Source: Gammaproteobacteria bacterium (GTDB lineage: Bacteria > Pseudomonadota > Gammaproteobacteria > SZUA-229). From it: a DNA stretch of 10,138 nt. Both the position numbers and the translations under genes were made by a program. This document shows positions 5,307-10,138 of the stretch, in pieces. The first letter of the stretch is position 1; every line of letters begins with the position of its first letter. The notes beneath the pieces are model-generated. The model was not told the origin of the DNA, made no database searches, and saw only the letters and a program-made list of their open reading frames with translations. The stretch covers positions 1 through 10,138 of the forward strand of contig JAOUQA010000044.1 in assembly GCA_029879605.1 (NCBI GenBank), written 5' to 3'.

Positions 5307-7913
5307 TAAATAATTATGATAAAGTTTGTAGGCCTCATTAATGATGAGAAGTATTAGTGCAATCCCCAGTAAGTTTAACCATTGATGAATTGAAACAGCC
5401 TCTAATTGCAAAATTTCTCTAACGCCAGGTGTGTACATGGCCAGAATATGAATTGTCTGTGCTGCCAGCATACCAAAAATTAAAAATTTATTACCCAGGA
5501 AATACTGTTTAAATATTGATTGTGTTTCAGAACGACAATTTAATACGTGAACATTTTCAAATAGCACCATTAATAATAAAGTGATATTACGTGCCTGTTC
5601 TTCTGCTATGCCCTGGTCGTATTGCCATTTGAAAACCAGAAAAGCAATGCATCCCATTGCGAAGGCGTTAATCAGAACGCGTTCAATCATGAGTCGATTA
5701 AAGACAGGTTCCCTGGGCTCACGGGGTTTGCGTTTTAGTTCGTTGCCCTCTTCAGGCTCAAACGCAAGAGCGACATCCTGTATGCCGTTGGTAACAAGAT
5801 TGAGCCAGAGTAGCTGAATTGGAAGCAGGGGTAAGGGCGTTGAAAATAACAGTGACAGCATCACCAGGATAATTTCTGCAGCCCCGGTTGAAATCAGGAG
5901 AAAAATAACTTTACGAATATTATTGTAAACAATGCGACCCTGTTTAATTCCCTGCACAATCGATGCAAAATGATCATCTGCAATAATAAGGTCAGCACTT
6001 TCACGTGCAACATCTGTGCCTCTCAGTCCCATGGCGACACCAACATGAGCCTGGCTTAGTGCTGGAGCATCATTAACGCCGTCACCAGTGACTGCAACAA
6101 ATTCACCGTTATCGATCAGTTGTTCTACAATCTGTTTTTTCTGGTGGGGTGCGACCCTGGCAAAAACGCGAGTCTGGTTAATGATTTGCTGATAAGTGCC
6201 CGGATCCGACTGGCGTGCAAGTTCCAGTTCCTGGCCGGTGACGGCTGTCATATCATCATCTGCAATACCGGCCTGTTTCGCAAGTGTGAGTGCGGTTTCA
6301 GGATGATCGCCAGTAATCATGGCAACCTTTATCGATGCATCTTTACATTGCTGTACCGCTTCAATAACTTCAGCACGTAGTGGATCGATAATTCCTGCCA
6401 TTCCGATAAATGTCAGCTTATGGAGGGCATCCAGAGGAACAGCAGGTAAGGTATCAAGTTTTGTGCATGCCAGTGCCAGTACGCGATAACCCTGTTTGGC
6501 CAGGTGTCTGGACTGCTGGTTAATTAACTCGCTATCAAAGTCAGAGGCATTTATGTTTTTATTGCATAGCGTAAGTAATTTTTCGACACTGCCTTTTACA
6601 AAAACATAGAGATCCCCTTTGTAGCGGTTAAAACTGGCGCTGAAGGCATGTTCAGATTCGTAGGGAATCTTTTCCAGTTCCGGATAGAGACTGCGAATTT
6701 CGCTGTATGCAATACCGTTTTTTTCTGCCAGTACCAGGAAGGCCACATCAACTGCATCACCCTGGGCAGTCCAGTGATTATCTTTTTGTACCAGGTCCGA
6801 TTCATTGGCCAGGATACCTGCATGACAGAGTAGCTCCAGTGCAGTCTGGTTATTACTGTGATCAATGGCAGAGATCGCTCCATGCAGATCCATGCCTTCA
6901 CCACTGATACTGTAATTCGTGTTATCAGATAACCAGATATGCTGAATCGTCATTTCGTTAACAGTTAGTGTGCCGGTTTTATCTGATGCAATATAGGTAC
7001 ATGAACCCAGTGCTTCTACGGCCAGTAATTTACGAATAATGACATTATTTTTTGCCATACGGCTCATGCCGATAGCCAGTGCAATGGTAATTGCCGCGGG
7101 GAGTCCTTCGGGTATTGCGGAGACTGCCAGGGCTACACCGAGTAAAAAAATGGTTGCGAAATCATCGCCACGTAACAAGGTGATCAGAAAAATGATTCCT
7201 ATCAGTATTAGAATGCTGTAAGTAATGCCCAGTGTAAAATGATGTATGCGCTGTAACAGGGGGAGAGTGGACTGTGATTGTCCAACGTCCGAGGCAATCA
7301 GGCCAATTTGGGTATTATCTGCAGTCGCAGTGACTTCTCCTATGCCTCGACCACGCATGACAACGGTACCTGCAAAACAGGTATCATGTTGTTCTGTTAT
7401 TGGTAAAGGTTCCTGGATTGACTGACTAATATTTTTTTCAGTAGCAATGGATTCACCGGTGAGCAGTGATTCATCAACCTGTAGTTCGTGTGTCCAGGAC
7501 AGTTTAAGATCCGCAGGTACTTTATCTCCCGATGCAAGTTGAACAATGTCACCAGGTACCACGTCACGGGTATGAATTTGAATAACACTGCCATCTCGGA
7601 TTACATTGGTAAACGAGGGCACCATTTTTTTTAAAGCGGCTGCAGATTTTTCGGCAGAATATTCCTGGATAGTACCAATCAGCGCATTAATTAATAAAAC
7701 GGCAATAATAAAAAAAGCATTGACGGTATGATCCAGTGCAAAGGAGATAATGGCTGCAACCAGGAGGACATAGATAAACGGGCTTTTAAACTGGGTAAAA
7801 AATACATATACCAGTCCCGGGGCTTTACGTTCTGGTAATATATTAGCACCATAGTGAGCAAGACGTTTTGCCGCTTCTGTTGAGGACAGACCCTGAAACT
7901 GGTGTTTGTTCAT
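5286..7913 (-). CDS. P2-type cation-transporting P-type ATPase, substrate uncertain
   Basis: ATP-driven inner-membrane cation pump of 875 residues with the full P-type layout and about ten predicted helices. In order: N-terminal cation-ATPase domain (about 1-35), M1-M2 (about 44-82), actuator domain with TGES (152-155), M3-M4 with PEGLP (268-272), phosphorylation motif DKTGTLT (Asp311), nucleotide-binding domain with KGSVEKL (Lys440), hinge motifs MITGDH (532-537) and TGDGVNDAP (609-617), then M5-M10 (about 665-862). There is no N-terminal CxxC metal domain, so it is not a heavy-metal P1B pump. By eye it aligns with the SERCA family, keeping Glu269 (M4), Glu680 (M5), Asn705 and Thr708 (M6) and Glu786 (M8), but the usual M5 Asn is Gly677 and the key M6 Asp is Asn709, with an extra Asp713. 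Calcium, sodium or another ion cannot be chosen. The start CAT complement at 7911-7913 has GAGG (7918-7921) 4 nt upstream. It interrupts the truA-trpF order; no terminator is visible past its stop. Family sure, substrate open. Confidence 0.93.
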   Translation of the reverse strand: MNKHQFQGLSSTEAAKRLAHYGANILPERKAPGLVYVFFTQFKSPFIYVLLVAAIISFALDHTVNAFFIIAVLLINALIGTIQEYSAEKSAAALKKMVPSFTNVIRDGSVIQIHTRDVVPGDIVQLASGDKVPADLKLSWTHELQVDESLLTGESIATEKNISQSIQEPLPITEQHDTCFAGTVVMRGRGIGEVTATADNTQIGLIASDVGQSQSTLPLLQRIHHFTLGITYSILILIGIIFLITLLRGDDFATIFLLGVALAVSAIPEGLPAAITIALAIGMSRMAKNNVIIRKLLAVEALGSCTYIASDKTGTLTVNEMTIQHIWLSDNTNYSISGEGMDLHGAISAIDHSNNQTALELLCHAGILANESDLVQKDNHWTAQGDAVDVAFLVLAEKNGIAYSEIRSLYPELEKIPYESEHAFSASFNRYKGDLYVFVKGSVEKLLTLCNKNINASDFDSELINQQSRHLAKQGYRVLALACTKLDTLPAVPLDALHKLTFIGMAGIIDPLRAEVIEAVQQCKDASIKVAMITGDHPETALTLAKQAGIADDDMTAVTGQELELARQSDPGTYQQIINQTRVFARVAPHQKKQIVEQLIDNGEFVAVTGDGVNDAPALSQAHVGVAMGLRGTDVARESADLIIADDHFASIVQGIKQGRIVYNNIRKVIFLLISTGAAEIILVMLSLLFSTPLPLLPIQLLWLNLVTNGIQDVALAFEPEEGNELKRKPREPREPVFNRLMIERVLINAFAMGCIAFLVFKWQYDQGIAEEQARNITLLLMVLFENVHVLNCRSETQSIFKQYFLGNKFLIFGMLAAQTIHILAMYTPGVREILQLEAVSIHQWLNLLGIALILLIINEAYKLYHNYLSGKYRY

Positions 7914-7917
7914 TTTG

Positions 7918-7925
7918 CCTCGCCT
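7918..7925 (-). promoter_or_regulatory. Ribosome binding site of the ATPase gene
   Basis: On the minus strand AGGCGAGG precedes the ATG, with the GAGG core (plus-strand CCTC, 7918-7921) 4 nt from the start codon. It supports the start at 7913. The upstream end of the site shares two bases with the dyad at 7924-7937. Confidence 0.6.
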
Positions 7926-7937
7926 GAAATGTTTCAG
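7924..7937. promoter_or_regulatory. Perfect 6+6 dyad, possible operator
   Basis: CTGAAA (7924-7929), two bases, then TTTCAG (7932-7937): a perfect inverted repeat lying between the ATPase start codon and its candidate -10 box. A two-base loop makes it unlikely to act as an RNA hairpin, so a dimeric DNA-binding protein is the simpler reading. It does not match a regulator motif I know. The left half could also serve as a weak -35 (CTGAAA) for a plus-strand TATAAA at 7948-7953, with an 18-bp spacing. Confidence 0.4.
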
Positions 7938-7945
7938 TTCTGTTA

Positions 7946-7951
7946 ATTATA
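7946..7951 (-). promoter_or_regulatory. Candidate -10 box for the ATPase gene
   Basis: The minus strand reads a perfect TATAAT here, 32 bp upstream of the ATPase start codon. The -35 position 17 bp away (7969-7974, ATAATC) is poor, suggesting a weak or activator-dependent promoter. The predicted transcript would begin near 7939 and include the dyad at 7924-7937. A plus-strand TATAAA (7948-7953) overlaps it. Confidence 0.4.
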
Positions 7952-7957
7952 AACGAT

Positions 7958-8034
7958 GGCTGGCACAGGATTATTGATTAAATTGGTCTCCAGGAAGAAA
8001 GATCATTGACACTATTTCTGTTAAAATGCCAGCC
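7958..8034. repeat. 8+8 inverted repeat across the trpF upstream region
   Basis: GGCTGGCA (7958-7965) and TGCCAGCC (8027-8034) are perfect reverse complements separated by 61 bp. The right arm starts on the last base of the candidate trpF -10 and ends 8 nt before the trpF ATG. If transcribed from an upstream start, the arms could close a long stem; as DNA they could be paired protein sites. No T run follows, so it is not a terminator. Confidence 0.4.
8019..8027 (+). promoter_or_regulatory. Extended -10 promoter candidate for the trpF operon
   Basis: TGT followed by TAAAAT (8022-8027) is an extended -10 with five of six matches in the hexamer. No good -35 exists at 16-18 bp; the perfect TTGACA at 8006-8011 is only 10 bp away and cannot pair with it normally. 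Transcription would start near 8034-8035, only about 8 nt before the trpF ATG, which fits the lack of a Shine-Dalgarno sequence there. An upstream start from TATAAA at 7948-7953 is the alternative. Confidence 0.42.
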
Positions 8035-8042
8035 TGATTTTA

Positions 8043-8693
8043 ATGGATGGTAAATTGAATTCTCGCACCCGTGTTAAAATATGTGGCATGACCCGAGCAA
8101 AAGATGCTCAGTTCGCAGCTCAACTGGGCGTGGATGCGATCGGGCTGGTGTTTTATGAAAAAAGCCCCCGTAACGTCAGTTTGCAGCAGGCTCATGATAT
8201 ATGTTCAGTTTTACCTGCTTTTGTCAGCAAGGTAGCCCTGTTTCTGGATCCATCTGAATCACTGGTATCGGAGGTCATTGATAAACTGGCCATCGATCTG
8301 CTGCAGTTTCATGGTAAAGAGAGTGCAGAGTTTTGTGCAACATTTAATTATCCCTATATCAAGGCTCTGGGCATGGCGGGGCAGGATGATGTGCAGCAGC
8401 GTGTCAGTGACTATTCACAGGCGAGAGGTATTTTGCTGGATAGCCACGAAGCCGGAGCTGCAGGTGGTACTGGCGAAGCCTTTAACTGGGAGATTATTCC
8501 CCGGAACCTGCGTCAGTCCATTATTCTGGCCGGTGGACTGAAGCCCGGTAATGTCGCTGATGCCATAAGAAAAGTAAGGCCTTATGCTGTGGATTTAAGC
8601 AGTGGTGTTGAAACCGGGCCGGGCATAAAAGATGAGGCACTGATGAAGCAATTAATGAATGAGGTGAAGCGTGTCGACTGTGAAATCAGCTGA
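8043..8693 (+). CDS. trpF: Phosphoribosylanthranilate isomerase
   Basis: Amadori isomerisation of N-(5'-phosphoribosyl)anthranilate to CdRP, the third step of tryptophan synthesis from chorismate; cytoplasmic (beta-alpha)8 barrel. The product is 216 residues, normal for a stand-alone TrpF. The general base cysteine is Cys14 in VKICGMT and the general acid is Asp133 in ILLDSHEAG. GGTGEAFNW follows, and the phosphate-binding ends ILAGGLKPGNV and VDLSSGVETGPG are present. ATG 8043 has no Shine-Dalgarno sequence; a TTG at 8055 in the same frame would remove only four residues before the conserved core and is also possible. It is the first gene of a trpF-trpB-trpA run, overlapping trpB by 23 bp. 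It is divergent from the ATPase across a 129-bp control region. No leader peptide with Trp codons, hence no classical attenuator, is visible upstream. Confidence 0.97.
   Translation: MDGKLNSRTRVKICGMTRAKDAQFAAQLGVDAIGLVFYEKSPRNVSLQQAHDICSVLPAFVSKVALFLDPSESLVSEVIDKLAIDLLQFHGKESAEFCATFNYPYIKALGMAGQDDVQQRVSDYSQARGILLDSHEAGAAGGTGEAFNWEIIPRNLRQSIILAGGLKPGNVADAIRKVRPYAVDLSSGVETGPGIKDEALMKQLMNEVKRVDCEIS
8661..8666 (+). promoter_or_regulatory. Ribosome binding site of trpB inside trpF
   Basis: GAGGTG, with its GAGG core at 8661-8664, lies within the trpF coding region; the core is 6 nt before the GTG at 8671. The next in-frame GTG at 8680 would be too far from it, so this site fixes the trpB start and implies translational coupling with trpF. 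Confidence 0.7.
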
Positions 8694-9897
8694 TTGTACG
8701 AATTACTATGATATGCCTGATGAAAGAGGGCATTTCGGTATTTACGGTGGTAAATTTGTGGCTGAAACCCTGATGGAACCCATTGAGGAATTACGTCAGG
8801 CTTACGAGAAAGTTAAAGTCGATAAGGACTTCCAGGCGCAGTTTGATGCAGACCTAGCTCATTATGTGGGCCGTCCCAGTCCGCTTTATCATGCTGAGCG
8901 CTGGTCACAACAACTGGGTGGCGCACAGATTTATCTGAAACGTGAAGACTTAAATCATACCGGCGCACATAAAATTAATAACACCATCGGCCAGGCCTTA
9001 CTGGCCAGGTATATGGGTAAAACCCGGGTGATTGCAGAAACCGGTGCCGGGCAACATGGTGTGGCATCTGCCACTGTGGCGGCTCGTTTCGGTATGGAAT
9101 GCGTTGTGTATATGGGTGCGGAAGATGTTAAACGCCAGGCGCCTAATGTTTATCGTATGAAGCTGCTGGGTGCCGAAGTAGTGCCGGTACATTCCGGTTC
9201 TAAAACCCTGAAAGATGCCCTGAATGAAGCTATGCGCGACTGGGTAACCAATGTTGATAATACATTTTATATTATTGGTACCGTTGCCGGGCCCCATCCT
9301 TATCCTGCCATGGTGCGTGATTTTCAGACCATTATTGGCCGTGAAGCAAAACGCCAGATCCAGGAACAGGCAGGCCGCTTACCCGATGCATTAGTGGCCT
9401 GTGTTGGTGGTGGTTCTAATGCCATCGGCCTGTTTTATCCCTTCCTCGGTGATGAAGAGGTAAAAATTTATGGCGTTGAAGGTGGTGGTGATGGTATTGA
9501 TACACCGAATCATGCAGCACCTTTATGTGCCGGTAGTCCCGGTGTGTTACATGGTAATCGCACTTACCTGATGGAAGATAAGAATGGCCAGATTATCGAG
9601 ACCCACTGTATCTCTGCAGGGCTGGACTACCCCGGTGTTGGTCCTGAGCATGCCTGGTTAAAAGACTGTGGCAGAGCTAATTATGTGGCAATAACCGATA
9701 AAGAAGCCCTGGCGGCGTTTCATGAAGTGACCCGTACTGAAGGCATTATTCCTGCCCTGGAATCCAGTCATGCCCTGGCCTATGGTGCCAAGCTGGCGAA
9801 GACTATGGATAAGGATCAGATCATTATTATTAACCTGTCAGGTCGTGGCGATAAAGATATCAACACCATCGCGGATATCGAAGGCATTCGTCTGTGA
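8671..9897 (+). CDS. trpB: Tryptophan synthase beta subunit
   Basis: PLP enzyme that joins indole and L-serine to make tryptophan, receiving indole through a tunnel from TrpA in the alpha2-beta2 complex. The product is 408 residues, slightly longer than the roughly 397 of enteric TrpB because of about 14 extra N-terminal residues. The start is GTG, supported by a good ribosome site within trpF. The PLP lysine is Lys101 in HTGAHKINN (codon 8971-8973). The catalytic glutamate is Glu123 in ETGAGQHG. The phosphate cup is CVGGGSNAIG, and the pyridine-nitrogen serine lies in SGRGDKD near the C-terminus (Ser390). The conserved GHFGIYGGKFVAETL opens the core. It ends with TGA at 9895-9897, 8 bp before trpA, a normal arrangement for cotranscribed synthase subunits. 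All key residues are intact. Confidence 0.98.
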   Translation: MSTVKSADCTNYYDMPDERGHFGIYGGKFVAETLMEPIEELRQAYEKVKVDKDFQAQFDADLAHYVGRPSPLYHAERWSQQLGGAQIYLKREDLNHTGAHKINNTIGQALLARYMGKTRVIAETGAGQHGVASATVAARFGMECVVYMGAEDVKRQAPNVYRMKLLGAEVVPVHSGSKTLKDALNEAMRDWVTNVDNTFYIIGTVAGPHPYPAMVRDFQTIIGREAKRQIQEQAGRLPDALVACVGGGSNAIGLFYPFLGDEEVKIYGVEGGGDGIDTPNHAAPLCAGSPGVLHGNRTYLMEDKNGQIIETHCISAGLDYPGVGPEHAWLKDCGRANYVAITDKEALAAFHEVTRTEGIIPALESSHALAYGAKLAKTMDKDQIIIINLSGRGDKDINTIADIEGIRL

Positions 9898-9905
9898 GTT
9901 AAAAC

Positions 9906-10138
9906 ATGAGTCGATTAAAAGAAAAATTTGCTACATTAAAAAATAATCAGCGTACGGCACTGGTTCCTTTTATTACCGCTGGTGATCCACAGCCCTCGGT
10001 GACGGTTAATTTATTACATGACATGGTCAAAGCGGGTGCCGATATACTGGAGCTGGGTATTCCTTTTTCTGACCCTATGGCTGAAGGTCCAGTGATTCAG
10101 GCAGCCTGTGAGCGTGCACTGCTGCATAATGTCAGCCT
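9906..10138 (+). CDS. trpA: Tryptophan synthase alpha subunit, 3'-truncated by the window edge
   Basis: Cleaves indole-3-glycerol phosphate to indole and glyceraldehyde-3-phosphate and passes indole to TrpB. Only the first 77 codons are in the window; the family is about 265-275 residues. ATG 9906 begins MSRLKEKFATLK, the standard gammaproteobacterial start, followed by PFITAGDP (21-28) and the active-site strand ILELGIPFSDPMAEGP. The catalytic Glu49 is present. The other catalytic acid, Asp60 in enteric TrpA (ADGP), is Glu60 here (codon GAA at 10083-10085). The ribosome site is weak (GAG at 9896-9898 overlapping the trpB stop, 7 nt away), consistent with translational coupling to trpB. No frameshift or stop is seen in the visible part, so it is taken as a functional gene running out of the window. 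Confidence 0.96.
   Translation, partial: MSRLKEKFATLKNNQRTALVPFITAGDPQPSVTVNLLHDMVKAGADILELGIPFSDPMAEGPVIQAACERALLHNVS

Noticed and set aside
5334..5348. CTCAT/ATGAG hairpin just after truA as its terminator
   Set aside because: Short AT-rich stem with no following T run, and inside ATPase coding sequence.
5286..7913. ATPase as a heavy-metal (CopA/ZntA-type) pump or a calcium pump
   Set aside because: No CxxC domain or CPx motif in M4 (it has PEGL), ruling out P1B. The altered M5/M6 residues prevent a confident calcium call, so the substrate is left open.
8006..8011. Perfect TTGACA upstream of trpF
   Set aside because: Nothing like a -10 lies 15-19 bp downstream (8027-8036 is TGCCAGCCTG), and the TAAAAT at 8022 is only 10 bp away. 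It is therefore not called as a -35.
7914..8042. Trp attenuator or T-box leader before trpF
   Set aside because: No short reading frame with tandem Trp codons, no T-box motif and no terminator hairpin with a T run in the 129 bp.

Overview
The window reads as chromosomal core DNA from a non-enteric gammaproteobacterium of moderate to low GC. The plus-strand order asd - fimV - truA - trpF - trpB - trpA is the arrangement known from Pseudomonas-like and other gammaproteobacterial genomes, where leu genes usually lie upstream and accD-folC downstream. The genus cannot be told from the sequence alone. The one element out of line is a large P-type ATPase gene on the minus strand between truA and trpF.

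Layout: (1) 1-876, the 3' part of asd (aspartate-semialdehyde dehydrogenase), cut by the left edge. (2) 877-997, a short AT-rich spacer with weak hairpins and a possible fimV promoter. (3) 998-4330, fimV, a polar inner-membrane peptidoglycan-binding hub protein with a LysM domain, coiled coil, one membrane helix, a very acidic cytoplasmic repeat region and the conserved FimV C-terminal domain. (4) 4354-4387, a strong intrinsic terminator, followed by a leader for truA (4524-5306, tRNA pseudouridine synthase A). (5) 5286-7913 minus, a ten-helix P2-type cation ATPase whose 3' end overlaps the 3' end of truA by 21 bp. (6) 7914-8042, a divergent control region with a perfect 6+6 dyad, a minus-strand TATAAT, an extended -10 close to trpF, and an 8+8 inverted repeat. 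(7) 8043 to the right edge, the late tryptophan genes trpF, trpB and trpA (trpA cut at codon 77), tightly packed with overlapping or near-touching ends.

Working together: asd supplies the aspartate-family branch (Lys, Met, Thr, diaminopimelate). TrpF makes CdRP and TrpA/TrpB form tryptophan synthase. TruA modifies the tRNA anticodon stem-loop. FimV is known in relatives for type IV pilus assembly, twitching and polar organisation. The ATPase has no visible functional link to its neighbours and looks like an insertion into a conserved block.

I see no mobile element, CRISPR, tRNA, rRNA or clearly new multi-gene system here. The points most worth checking are the altered cation-site residues of the ATPase, the Asp60-to-Glu change in TrpA, the nearly leaderless trpF start with its dyads, and the 288-residue stretch of FimV without any basic residue.
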